Source of the DNA: Pseudooctadecabacter sp.
GTDB lineage: Bacteria; Pseudomonadota; Alphaproteobacteria; Rhodobacterales; Rhodobacteraceae
Assembly: GCA_020628265.1 (NCBI GenBank)
Contig: JAHDFG010000085.1
Span: forward strand, 1 to 8,381
DNA length: 8,381 bases
Direction of reading: 5' to 3'
The notes under the pieces are model-generated. The model saw only the letters and a list, made by a program, of their open reading frames with translations, was not told the DNA's origin and made no database searches. Positions 1 through 6,231 of this stretch are shown here, in pieces. A program made the translations under genes and the position numbers. Numbering within the stretch: position 1 is the first letter of the stretch; every line of letters begins with the position of its first letter.

Positions 1-703
1 CATGTTCCAGCAACAAGCGAAGCCCGTCCGCGTGGCCCAACTCTGTCGCGTGATAGAGGCTTTCCCCGTCATCGGGGCGCGCCCCGTTCTCTAGCAGCCA
101 CCGTGCGAGGTCCAGATTACCGGCATGCCCCAGCGCCCAGTATAGCGGCGACAGCGACGGTTCCTGTTTGACCGGAGAAGGGGCGTTCAGGTCTGCTCCG
201 TTCCCCAACAGCAGATCGGCCACTTCTAGCATCGCATCCCGTTTGTCGGGCCAGACCCTGAACATCGGCGACTTGCACAGGACGGACAGCGGCGTCCAAT
301 CCCCGTCAGGTTCGGGGGCATTGCCTTGGTCCAGCCACGCGCGCACGGCGTCCGCATCATATAGACCACAAAGCAGGGCAAAATCCGCAGCCGCCAGATC
401 GGGCGTATTCGATATCAGGCGCACAACCTGTTCCGCCTGACGATTATGCAGGGCCACGCGCAAGCGCTGCCGCTTCGTCGCACGGTCTAGCCCGTGCAGA
501 CCGATGGCTGCGGTCATGGCGGGCCAGCTGATGAACGTATTCTCTTGTGCGATGACATGCAGAAAATCCGCATGTTTCAACGGCCCGCCCGATGGTCGCG
601 GGCCAACAGCCGCGACACGGGCAATGGCATCGGTCGCTCCGGCCTCATAGGCTTTCTTCAGGTCTTTCGCGGCACGGCGAAATGGATCAAGGGGGTCAGT
701 CAT
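1..703 (-). CDS. Ankyrin-repeat protein, 3' end outside window
   Basis: The minus strand is open from an ATG at 703 to the window edge (234 codons seen, no stop), so the C-terminus is missing. Residues 41-62 (KHADFLHVIAQENTFISWP within them) resemble the short N-terminal 'hGFxSWP' segment that often precedes ankyrin repeats in bacterial proteins. Ankyrin-like helices follow: residues about 157-175 (VADLLLGNGADLNAP), 186-213 (SPLYWALGHAGNLDLARWLL, then ENGARPDDG) and 215-234 (SLYHATELGHADGLRLLLEH). Earlier segments around 84-130 are probably degenerate repeats. No signal peptide or membrane segment is seen, so it is probably a cytoplasmic protein-binding scaffold; the partner is unknown. The start at 703 is chosen because GAGGAA lies 6 bases upstream; an in-frame ATG at 721 would add six residues but has no comparable ribosome site. 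It is divergent from the DUF202 gene across a 209-base spacer. Confidence 0.82.
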   Translation of the reverse strand, partial: MTDPLDPFRRAAKDLKKAYEAGATDAIARVAAVGPRPSGGPLKHADFLHVIAQENTFISWPAMTAAIGLHGLDRATKRQRLRVALHNRQAEQVVRLISNTPDLAAADFALLCGLYDADAVRAWLDQGNAPEPDGDWTPLSVLCKSPMFRVWPDKRDAMLEVADLLLGNGADLNAPSPVKQEPSLSPLYWALGHAGNLDLARWLLENGARPDDGESLYHATELGHADGLRLLLEH

Positions 704-848
704 ATCGGCTTCCTCATTCATGGTCCCATGGTTCGCTCGAATGGGTATGAGAAAGACCGGATGGTCTGTTCAAAGTCGTGGCGGGTGCCGATGTCAGCTT
801 TTCGCGAACCTGAATGCCCCCCGAATAGGCCATTTAATGTTACGCTGG

Positions 849-874
849 CCCCTCGCCTTCAGCAAGAGGGGTTC
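849..874 (+). other. Leader hairpin in spacer before DUF202 gene
   Basis: CCCCTC (849-854) is complementary to GAGGGG (866-871), and CTT (857-859) can pair with AAG (864-866) inside it, giving a bulged hairpin. It lies 39 bases before the ATG at 913 in the divergent spacer 704-912. It could be a leader structure or a weak terminator; only TTCT follows, so the terminator reading is poor. Nothing else distinct was found in this spacer: no clear -35/-10 pair stood out, although TTTAAT at 833-838 could serve as a -10. Confidence 0.3.
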
Positions 875-912
875 TAGGTGAAGACTACACATAAGAAGCA
901 AGGGCTTAATTT

Positions 913-1275
913 ATGAGTAAATCCAAAGACATGGCCAAGGACCGGACGGACTGGGCCGAAGACCGGACGATCATGGCCAATGAACGCACGTTCTCAAGCT
1001 GGACCGGAAGCGGGATGGCAGCCATTGGCCTTGCGCTGGCCTTCAAAGCCGTGTTCGGCGATTTCGAACCTACTTGGCTGGCGCGGCTGATTTCTATCGT
1101 CCCGTTGGTCGCGGCAGTGATCCTTTTCTGGGCGGCGCGCAAAAAGGCCCTGAAAACAATCGAGCGGCTGACAGAACGAGAGGTCGAGGCCTCGGGCACG
1201 GGTACTTTGACAGTGATCACCGTTCTTCTGTCCGCCACCGCCGTCGGAACAGGTGTGATCCTTTTGCTTGTCTAG
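913..1275 (+). CDS. DUF202 (YidH-type) inner-membrane protein
   Basis: This is a 120-residue protein with the DUF202 signature: a polar N-terminus, then ANERTFSSW at residues 22-30 running into a hydrophobic helix. Three membrane segments are visible, about 33-49, 56-75 and 97-119. Helices 2 and 3 are separated by a charged loop (RKKALKTIERLTEREVE). The length and three-helix layout match the family, whose molecular function is not well established. As I recall the family pattern, the helix after the ERT motif normally carries Arg (SWLRT-like); here that position is Gly (SWTGSG), a possible divergence. The ATG at 913 follows AAGGG at 900-904 with 8 bases of spacing. The gene ends 36 bases before dnaX on the same strand, so it may be co-transcribed with dnaX, though no functional link is known. 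Confidence 0.8.
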   Translation: MSKSKDMAKDRTDWAEDRTIMANERTFSSWTGSGMAAIGLALAFKAVFGDFEPTWLARLISIVPLVAAVILFWAARKKALKTIERLTEREVEASGTGTLTVITVLLSATAVGTGVILLLV

Positions 1276-1311
1276 GTGGACGCCCAAACCCGCAGCGCAT
1301 AGTTTAGGCGA

Positions 1312-3072
1312 ATGACCGAATCCGACACGCCACAGTACCAAGTTCTGGCCCGCAAATACCGCCCCGAGACCTTCGCGGACTTGGTCGGGCAGGACGCCAT
1401 GGTGCGGACCCTGAAAAATGCTTTCGCCGCCGACCGCATCGCGCAGGCGTTTATTATGACGGGTATTCGGGGCACCGGCAAAACCACGACCGCGCGGATC
1501 ATCGCCAAGGGCATGAACTGCATCGGGCCTGACGGGAACGGCGGCCCCACGACAGAACCCTGCGGCGTCTGCGAACACTGCACCGCCATCATGGAAGGCC
1601 GCCATGTCGACGTGATGGAAATGGACGCCGCATCGCGCACAGGCGTCGGTGACATTCGCGAAATTATCGAAAGCGTGCACTACCGCGCGGCGTCGGCCCG
1701 CTACAAGATCTACATCATCGACGAGGTTCACATGCTGTCGACGAGTGCGTTCAACGCGCTTTTGAAGACGCTGGAAGAACCGCCCGCCCACGTCAAATTC
1801 ATCTTTGCCACAACGGAAATCCGCAAGGTGCCGGTGACGGTCCTCTCCCGCTGCCAGCGGTTCGACCTGCGCCGGATCGAGCCCGAGGACCAGATCGGCC
1901 TGCTGCGCAAAATCGCGACCGCCGAGGGCGCAGAGATCACCGATGATGCGCTCGCCCTGATCACCCGCGCCGCCGAGGGGTCTGCCCGTGACGCACAATC
2001 CCTGCTGGATCAGGCGATTTCCCATGGTGCCGGTGAAACCACCGCCGAACAGGTCCGCGCGATGCTGGGCCTCGCCGACCGTGGCCGCGTGCTGGATCTG
2101 TTCGATATGATCCTCAAGGGACAAGCCGCCGAGGCCCTGACCGAGGTCAGCAGCCAATACGCGGACGGGGCCGATCCCATGGCCATCCTGCGCGATCTCG
2201 CGGAAATCTCTCACTGGGTCAGTGTCATCAAGATCACGCCCGACGCCGCCGAAGACCCCACCGTCAGCCCCGACGAACGCACCCGAGGCGCCGCCATGGC
2301 AGAGGCCCTGCCGATGCGCGTGCTGACCCGTCTGTGGCAGATGCTGCTTAAGGCACTGGAAGAGGTCTCAATGGCCCCCAACGCCATGATGGCCGCCGAA
2401 ATGGCGATCATTCGTCTGACCCATGTGGCGGACCTGCCAAGCCCCGAAGAACTGGTGCGCAAGCTGGACGGCCAATCCCCCCCACCCGCAGGACCCGGTG
2501 GCGGTGGCGGCGCGCGCCCGGCACCTTCAATGTCGACACAAGCCCAAGGCAGCCCAGCACCCACTCATTCCGGCCCCAGCGGCACAACCATGTCCGCAGG
2601 CGGGGCCGCAGTGGCACTGGCCACGGACGAAGCCCTCGCCCATTACCCGACATTCGATCACGTCATCGAACTGATCCGCCGCCATCGCGACGTGAAACTA
2701 CTGGTCGAGGTTGAAACCGGCGTGCAGCTGGCTGCCTACCAACCCGGCCGGATCGAGTTCGTGCCCGCGCCCAATGCCCCCCAAGACCTCGCGCAGAAAC
2801 TGGGCGCGCGTCTGCAGGCCTGGACCGGCAACCGCTGGGCGGTGACGGTCGTGAACGAAGGTGGCGCACCGACGATCGCAGACCTGCGGGATGCGGAAAT
2901 GAACGCCCTGCGTTCAAAGGCCGCTGACCTGCCGCTTGTCAAAGCTGTGCTGGACCAATTCCCAAGCGCCACGATCTCAGAGATCAGGACACCCAAAGCC
3001 ATGGAAGAAGAGGCCCAGATCGACGCCCTGCAAGAGGTCGAAGACGAATGGGACCCCTTTGAGGACAGCTAA
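1312..3072 (+). CDS. dnaX: DNA polymerase III subunit gamma/tau (clamp loader ATPase)
   Basis: This 586-residue protein is the ATP-driven motor of the clamp loader, which opens and loads the beta clamp on primed DNA at the replisome. Seen in order: Walker A GIRGTGKT (51-58); zinc-module cysteines C70, C84, C87 and C90; Walker B YIIDEVH (134-140, D137/E138); the FATTE sensor-1 region (165-169); the SRC finger (179-181, CQRFD next); and the sensor-2 block GSARDAQSLLDQ (223-234). The helical collar domain III spans roughly 240-375. A low-complexity linker rich in Gly/Pro/Ala/Ser (about 388-437) includes GPGGGGG at 394-400. A tau-type C-terminal region follows (about 440-586), ending in an acidic tail (DEWDPFEDS). 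The length fits alphaproteobacterial tau. No E. coli-type A-rich frameshift signal is seen near the linker. The start has AGG at 1306-1308, only 3 bases from the ATG. ybaB and recR follow on the same strand, the usual arrangement. Confidence 0.97.
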   Translation: MTESDTPQYQVLARKYRPETFADLVGQDAMVRTLKNAFAADRIAQAFIMTGIRGTGKTTTARIIAKGMNCIGPDGNGGPTTEPCGVCEHCTAIMEGRHVDVMEMDAASRTGVGDIREIIESVHYRAASARYKIYIIDEVHMLSTSAFNALLKTLEEPPAHVKFIFATTEIRKVPVTVLSRCQRFDLRRIEPEDQIGLLRKIATAEGAEITDDALALITRAAEGSARDAQSLLDQAISHGAGETTAEQVRAMLGLADRGRVLDLFDMILKGQAAEALTEVSSQYADGADPMAILRDLAEISHWVSVIKITPDAAEDPTVSPDERTRGAAMAEALPMRVLTRLWQMLLKALEEVSMAPNAMMAAEMAIIRLTHVADLPSPEELVRKLDGQSPPPAGPGGGGGARPAPSMSTQAQGSPAPTHSGPSGTTMSAGGAAVALATDEALAHYPTFDHVIELIRRHRDVKLLVEVETGVQLAAYQPGRIEFVPAPNAPQDLAQKLGARLQAWTGNRWAVTVVNEGGAPTIADLRDAEMNALRSKAADLPLVKAVLDQFPSATISEIRTPKAMEEEAQIDALQEVEDEWDPFEDS

Positions 3073-3131
3073 CTTGCGGCAAAGGGACCACCCGCCTATC
3101 TAGGTGGCAACACATTCTTGAGGAGAACGAG

Positions 3132-3476
3132 ATGTTCAAAGGTCTTGGCGGGCTCGGCGATATGGCCGGCATGATGAAGAAGGCGCAGCAGATGCAGGCC
3201 GATATGGCTGCTTTGCAAGAGGAATTGCACAGCATGATGGTCGTCGGCGAAAGCGGCGCGGGGCTGGTAAAGGCCACAGCGTCAGCCAAAGGCGAACTGA
3301 AAGCCCTCGACATCGACCCATCTATTTTCAATGGCGACGACAAAGAAGTGGTCGAGGACCTGATCCTTGCCGCCATCAAAGACGCGCAGTCCAAAGCCTC
3401 CGACAAGGCACAGGAAGAAATGGCCAAGCTGACCGAAGGCCTTGGGCTTCCTGCGGACATGAAGCTGCCGTTCTAA
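3132..3476 (+). CDS. ybaB: YbaB/EbfC-family nucleoid-associated protein
   Basis: This is a 114-residue protein of the usual YbaB/EbfC length, a small dimeric DNA-binding protein that coats the nucleoid. Visible features are the N-terminal [20 protein letters not shown] stretch (1-20); the long amphipathic helix with Met/Gln repeats to about residue 36; the central beta region [23 protein letters not shown] (about 42-64); and a C-terminal helix ending in [13 protein letters not shown]. The ATG at 3132 has a strong AGGAG (3121-3125) six bases upstream. The gene lies 59 bases after dnaX and 31 before recR, the classic order. A modest CCACC/GGTGG inverted repeat (3088-3092 and 3103-3107) lies in the dnaX-ybaB spacer but lacks a T tract, so I do not call a terminator; co-transcription with dnaX is likely. 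Confidence 0.95.
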   Translation: MFKGLGGLGDMAGMMKKAQQMQADMAALQEELHSMMVVGESGAGLVKATASAKGELKALDIDPSIFNGDDKEVVEDLILAAIKDAQSKASDKAQEEMAKLTEGLGLPADMKLPF

Positions 3477-3483
3477 GGCCACC

Positions 3484-3499
3484 GCGACCGAAAGGTCGC
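3484..3499 (+). promoter_or_regulatory. GAAA-loop hairpin over the recR ribosome site
   Basis: GCGACC (3484-3489) and GGTCGC (3494-3499) form a perfect six-pair stem closed by the tetraloop GAAA, a stable GNRA loop. The only Shine-Dalgarno-like bases before recR, AAAGG at 3491-3495, sit in the loop and the 3' arm. The fold would therefore partly hide the site, and a ribosome terminating at 3476 could melt it. Coupling of recR to ybaB translation is my inference. Confidence 0.45.
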
Positions 3500-3507
3500 C
3501 CGCCCAC

Positions 3508-4101
3508 ATGTCTCAGGCCCCCAAGGATATTGAAGCTCTGATCGAGCTGATGGCTCGCCTGCCGGGGTTGGGTCCTCGGTCGGCCCGTCGTGCGGTGCTG
3601 CATCTGATCAAGAAACGTGGGCAACTCCTGAACCCATTGGCCGATGCCATGGCTGCTGTCGGCGCGACCGCGCGGGAGTGCCTGAACTGCGGCAACATCG
3701 GCACCAGTGATATCTGCGGCATCTGTGACAGCGAGAAACGCAGCATCGGCCAGATCTGTGTGGTCGAGGATGTGGCGGACCTTTGGGCCATGGAACGTGC
3801 GGGCGTCTTCAAAGGCCGCTATCACGTTCTGGGCGGCACCTTGTCTGCCCTCGACGACATTGGCCCCGAAGAACTGCGCATCCCCAAACTGCGCGACAGG
3901 ATCACCAGCGAAGGTATCACCGAGGTCATTCTGGCCCTAGGGGCCACAATCGACGGCCAGACCACTGCCCACTACATCGCGGACGAACTCCAAGGCGTGA
4001 CCGTGACCTCGCTAGCACAAGGTGTGCCAATAGGCGGAGAACTCGACTACCTTGACGACGGCACCATCACCGCCGCCCTCAACGCGAGAAAATCTCTCTG
4101 A
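3508..4101 (+). CDS. recR: Recombination mediator protein RecR
   Basis: RecR works with RecF/RecO to load RecA on SSB-coated single-stranded DNA during gap repair. The 197-residue length is typical. Seen in order: the helix-hairpin-helix [14 protein letters not shown] (17-30); a C4 zinc finger with C58, C61, C70 and C73; a Toprim domain starting at [16 protein letters not shown] (84-99) with HVLGG at 106-110; [16 protein letters not shown] (146-161); and the C-terminal Walker-B-like segment [15 protein letters not shown] (172-186). All key residues are present. The ATG at 3508 has no good Shine-Dalgarno at normal spacing: AAAGG at 3491-3495 is 12 bases away and lies in a hairpin. This suggests translation coupled to ybaB. 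It is the last gene of the dnaX-ybaB-recR run; a strong terminator lies about 125 bases after its stop. Confidence 0.97.
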   Translation: MSQAPKDIEALIELMARLPGLGPRSARRAVLHLIKKRGQLLNPLADAMAAVGATARECLNCGNIGTSDICGICDSEKRSIGQICVVEDVADLWAMERAGVFKGRYHVLGGTLSALDDIGPEELRIPKLRDRITSEGITEVILALGATIDGQTTAHYIADELQGVTVTSLAQGVPIGGELDYLDDGTITAALNARKSL

Positions 4102-4114
4102 TAGCGCGCGACGC

Positions 4115-4156
4115 CCTTTCCTTCTTTGATGCCAAAATACCTCCGCCGGAGGCTCC
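4115..4156. repeat. Candidate Rhodobacteraceae-type palindromic intergenic element
   Basis: Just after recR a C/T-rich stretch (4115-4127) is followed by GCCAAAATAC and the palindrome CCTCC-GCC-GGAGG (4140-4152). Read on the minus strand it gives GCCTCCGGCGGAGGTATTTT, a pattern I recall as frequent between genes in Rhodobacteraceae genomes. The palindrome and T-rich flank are seen directly; the claim that it is a dispersed family is from memory. It may act as a weak terminator or be a small non-autonomous repeat. Only one copy is visible in this window. Confidence 0.4.
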
Positions 4157-4224
4157 AACGCATCCGCCCGCGAAACATTGGACCCAAAGCACGGCGCCAG
4201 CCACATACGAACAATAAAAACAAC

Positions 4225-4258
4225 AAAACCCCCAAGCATCGCTTGGGGGTTTTTCATT
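4225..4258. terminator. Bidirectional Rho-independent terminator
   Basis: A perfect 13-pair stem joins AAAACCCCCAAGC (4225-4237) to GCTTGGGGGTTTT (4241-4253) around a three-base ATC loop. T-rich sequence follows on the plus strand (TTTTTCATTTT). On the minus strand the A-rich tract 4211-4228 gives a matching T-rich tail. It sits between convergent recR and the first methyltransferase gene, so it most likely ends both transcripts. Confidence 0.92.
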
Positions 4259-4277
4259 TTCAAAACAGTCGGTCCGC

Positions 4278-5102
4278 TTATTCGGCGATCAGTTTAAAGC
4301 CCAGGGCCTGATCCCAATGCACGAAGCTGCCGACGCAGTAGAAGCCGTTCTTGCGATAGCTACGCATCTCGCGGCGGAAGGTGTTGAAGGCGTGATTGTA
4401 ATCCTTCTTGGCGCGGAACTCGGGGATCAGCCGGTTCAGCATCACAAAGACGGATTTGCGGCTGATGCGGCAGAATTCGTCGATCAGGTCCATCCAGTCT
4501 TCGGGGTGGCAGTAATGTTCGATCGCCTGAAAACACATGACCATGTCATAGCTTTTGTCCTCAAACGGATAGGGTGCCACACCCGCGTCGAAGACCGTCA
4601 TCGGCAGGTCGATGCTTTCGACCACGTGGCGGTAGGGCCAGTCGGGCTTTTCAGGGTCGATGAAGTTACCGCGATCGTCCACTTCACGCTCGAACGTCGG
4701 ATCGTTGAGCTTGCGGAATTGCGCCATCGCGGCACCATCTTTGGACCACGCCATGTTGGCATAATCCGTGCCCATCACGTTGTGACCGTAGTGGCGCAAA
4801 ATTTCCAGCATCGCGCCGTGGGCGGTGGACAACTCCAGCACGTCCTGCGGCGGGGATGTCAACAGCTCGGGCATGTACAGCTGCACGCGGTTCCAGCAGC
4901 GTTCGATGTTGCGGCTGCGCTTCGCGTACTTCTGCTGCATCTTCGAAGACCGCTCCAGCCCCTCGGCATCAAGCGGGTAGTCGGACATCAATTCCTCAGG
5001 GGGACCATCGCCGAACAAATCGAGATTATCGGCCTTTGTCCGCTCCTTGCGGATGAGCTTTCTGATCTTGGGATCCTTGAAATCCCGAACGTCTTGTAAC
5101 AT
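4278..5102 (-). CDS. SAM-dependent methyltransferase, tandem copy 1
   Basis: This is a 274-residue class I methyltransferase of unknown substrate. Motif I is DVLELSTAHGAMLE (87-100), a variant of the usual glycine-rich loop with STAHG in place of GxGxG. D113 in MGTDYA (110-115) is placed to bind the SAM ribose. SYDMVMCFQAIEHY (184-197) is the motif following strand 4 and reads as a typical 'fDhhhxxxhlEHh' block. The N-terminal about 80 residues are charged and helical (KLIRKERTKADNLDLFGDG within them) and match nothing I recognise. There is no signal peptide. The ATG at 5102 has AAGGAG (5115-5110) seven bases upstream. An upstream paralog (5245-6069) has the same length with no gap in my alignment. 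The shared terminator with recR marks its 3' end. The family call is firm; the role is not assigned. Confidence 0.88.
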   Translation of the reverse strand: MLQDVRDFKDPKIRKLIRKERTKADNLDLFGDGPPEELMSDYPLDAEGLERSSKMQQKYAKRSRNIERCWNRVQLYMPELLTSPPQDVLELSTAHGAMLEILRHYGHNVMGTDYANMAWSKDGAAMAQFRKLNDPTFEREVDDRGNFIDPEKPDWPYRHVVESIDLPMTVFDAGVAPYPFEDKSYDMVMCFQAIEHYCHPEDWMDLIDEFCRISRKSVFVMLNRLIPEFRAKKDYNHAFNTFRREMRSYRKNGFYCVGSFVHWDQALGFKLIAE

Positions 5103-5109
5103 CTGCCTG

Positions 5110-5165
5110 CTCCTTAGCGCGCACCCTTCTGGGCGTCTCGTCTTAAGATTAGATTATCGCTAAGG
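5110..5165 (-). promoter_or_regulatory. Possible RBS-masking leader fold before methyltransferase copy 1
   Basis: In the minus-strand leader, CCTTAGCG (5165-5158) is perfectly complementary to CGCTAAGG (5119-5112), which contains most of the AAGGAG ribosome site. The 38-base loop holds a smaller CGCCC-AGAA-GGGTG stem. If transcription begins upstream of 5165 the fold would hide the site. The complementarity is seen directly; the regulatory role is inferred. Confidence 0.35.
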
Positions 5166-5170
5166 TTCAA

Positions 5171-5199
5171 ATAAGGCAGAAATGCGGCGGAGCCGCCGC
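5171..5199 (-). terminator. Weak terminator-like hairpin between methyltransferase copies
   Basis: GCGGCG (5184-5189) pairs with CGCCGC (5194-5199) around a GAGC loop. On the minus strand it is followed by ATTTCTGCCTTATTT, only a broken T tract. It stands about 45 bases after the stop of copy 2, so it could reduce read-through into copy 1 or protect the 3' end. The rest of the 142-base spacer 5103-5244 is AT-rich near 5140-5180, where a promoter for copy 1 could lie, but no clear -35/-10 pair is evident. Confidence 0.4.
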
Positions 5200-5244
5200 A
5201 ATCCGCTTAAAATAAGGGGAAATGGCAGGATTTTACCGGCCCTA

Positions 5245-6069
5245 TCACTCTGCGGTCAGCTTGAATCCCAGCGCCTGATCCCAGTGCACGAATGTACCCG
5301 AACAGTAGAACCCATTGCGCCGGTAGCTCCGCAATTCGTGCCGGAAGCTGTCGAACGCCTGTCGGTAGTCCTTCTTGGCCCGAAACTCGGGGATCAGCCG
5401 GTTCAGCATCACAAAGACCGATTTGCGACTGATGCGGCAGAACTCGTCAACGATCGTCATCCAGTCCTCGGGTCGGCAGTAGTGTTCGATCGCCTGAAAA
5501 CACATGACCATGTCATAGCTCTTGTCCTCAAACGGATAGGGAACCTGACCTGCGTCGAACACAGTCATCGGCAGATCGATGCTTTCCACGATGTGGCGAT
5601 AGGGCCAATCGGGCTTTTGCGGGTCAATTGGGTTGCCATGATCGTCAACCTCTCGTTTGAAAGTCGGATCATTCAACTCCCGAAACTGGGACATGGCCGC
5701 GCCGTCCTTGGACCACGCCATGTTGGCATAGTCCGTGCCCATGACGCGATGACCGTAGTGGCGCAACACCTCCAACATGGCACCATGTGCCGTCGACATC
5801 TCAAGCACATCCTGTGGCTGCGACGTCAAAAGCTCGGGCATGTAAAGCTGCACACGATTCCAGGCCCGCTTGATGTTTCTGGGCCGCTTTGCATATTTCT
5901 GCTGGATTTCCTTCGACCGCAGGCGTCCCTCGTCGTCCAAGGGGTAATCCGTCATCAATTCCGCAGGCGGGTCTTCCCCGAACAAGTCAAGCGTATCTGC
6001 CTTGATCCGCTCGTTCTTGATGAGTTTGCGCAGCGTAGGGTTCTTGAAGTCACGGACATCGGGAAGCAT
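5245..6069 (-). CDS. SAM-dependent methyltransferase, tandem copy 2
   Basis: This 274-residue paralog has exactly the length of the gene downstream. My alignment finds 226 identical positions and no indels. Motif I is DVLEMSTAHGAMLE (87-100), the acidic residue is D113, and SYDMVMCFQAIEHY (184-197) is unchanged. Long blocks are fully conserved (NRVQLYMPELL, YANMAWSKDGAAM, ESIDLPMTVFDAG, CRISRKSVFVMLNRLIPEFRAKKDY, which I cite only as landmarks around 71-81, 114-126, 162-174 and 211-235). Differences crowd into residues 1-67 and 231-259. The start at 6069 is chosen for its AGG six bases upstream and because it aligns with copy 1; an in-frame ATG at 6081 would add MRLS, and longer extensions run into spacer sequence. 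It lies downstream of trcR on the same strand but behind terminator-like hairpins, so it probably has its own promoter. Substrate unknown. Confidence 0.88.
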   Translation of the reverse strand: MLPDVRDFKNPTLRKLIKNERIKADTLDLFGEDPPAELMTDYPLDDEGRLRSKEIQQKYAKRPRNIKRAWNRVQLYMPELLTSQPQDVLEMSTAHGAMLEVLRHYGHRVMGTDYANMAWSKDGAAMSQFRELNDPTFKREVDDHGNPIDPQKPDWPYRHIVESIDLPMTVFDAGQVPYPFEDKSYDMVMCFQAIEHYCRPEDWMTIVDEFCRISRKSVFVMLNRLIPEFRAKKDYRQAFDSFRHELRSYRRNGFYCSGTFVHWDQALGFKLTAE

Positions 6070-6117
6070 GGACAACCTCATTGGAAGGAAAGGGATCAAC
6101 GTCCCAATTAACAACGA

Positions 6118-6160
6118 GAAAAATGAAAACCTAGTGGGAATTCGGGTTGGATTTCCCACT
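6118..6160 (-). other. 8-bp inverted repeat with T-rich flank upstream of methyltransferase copy 2
   Basis: AGTGGGAA (6133-6140) and TTCCCACT (6153-6160) are perfectly complementary across 12 bases. Read on the minus strand the stem is followed by AGGTTTTCATTTTTC, so it could be a second terminator after trcR, or an operator for copy 2, whose ATG is 64 bases further on. I cannot decide between these from sequence alone. Confidence 0.4.
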
Positions 6161-6173
6161 GCATAAGGAACGC

Positions 6174-6209
6174 CAAAAACAAAAAAGCCTCGCAAGACGC
6201 GAGGCTTTT
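6174..6209 (-). terminator. Rho-independent terminator of trcR
   Basis: GCCTCGC (6187-6193) pairs with GCGAGGC (6199-6205) around AAGAC, extended by four A-T pairs. On the minus strand it is followed by a TTTTTTGTTTTT tract (6186-6175). It begins about 23 bases after the trcR stop codon and is a textbook intrinsic terminator. Confidence 0.9.
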
Positions 6210-6231
6210 CATGGCGTTGCAGCGGCAGAGC

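Noticed and set aside
494..877. Plus-strand frame of 127 codons opposite the ankyrin gene
   Set aside because: It overlaps the 5' part of the ankyrin gene and the divergent spacer, lacks a Shine-Dalgarno site and has no recognisable domain.
994..2214. Long minus-strand open frame (406 codons) opposite dnaX
   Set aside because: It lies antisense to the DUF202 gene and dnaX, whose motifs are unmistakable. The product is Gly/Arg/His-rich with no recognisable domain, typical of the mirror frame of a GC-rich gene.
3088..3107. CCACC/GGTGG inverted repeat between dnaX and ybaB
   Set aside because: Only five pairs with a ten-base loop and no T tract; the gene order argues for co-transcription.
4317..5099. 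Plus-strand open frame (260 codons) opposite methyltransferase copy 1
   Set aside because: It is the mirror frame of a real gene. It resembles the frame opposite copy 2 only because the sense genes are paralogous.
5182..6111. Plus-strand open frame (309 codons) opposite methyltransferase copy 2
   Set aside because: It is antisense to a gene with clear methyltransferase motifs, good start and RBS; no independent evidence of coding.
5245..6195. Longer start for methyltransferase copy 2 (codons upstream to 6195)
   Set aside because: The extension would begin inside the trcR terminator and has no match in copy 1, while ATG 6069 has its own ribosome site and aligns with the start of copy 1.
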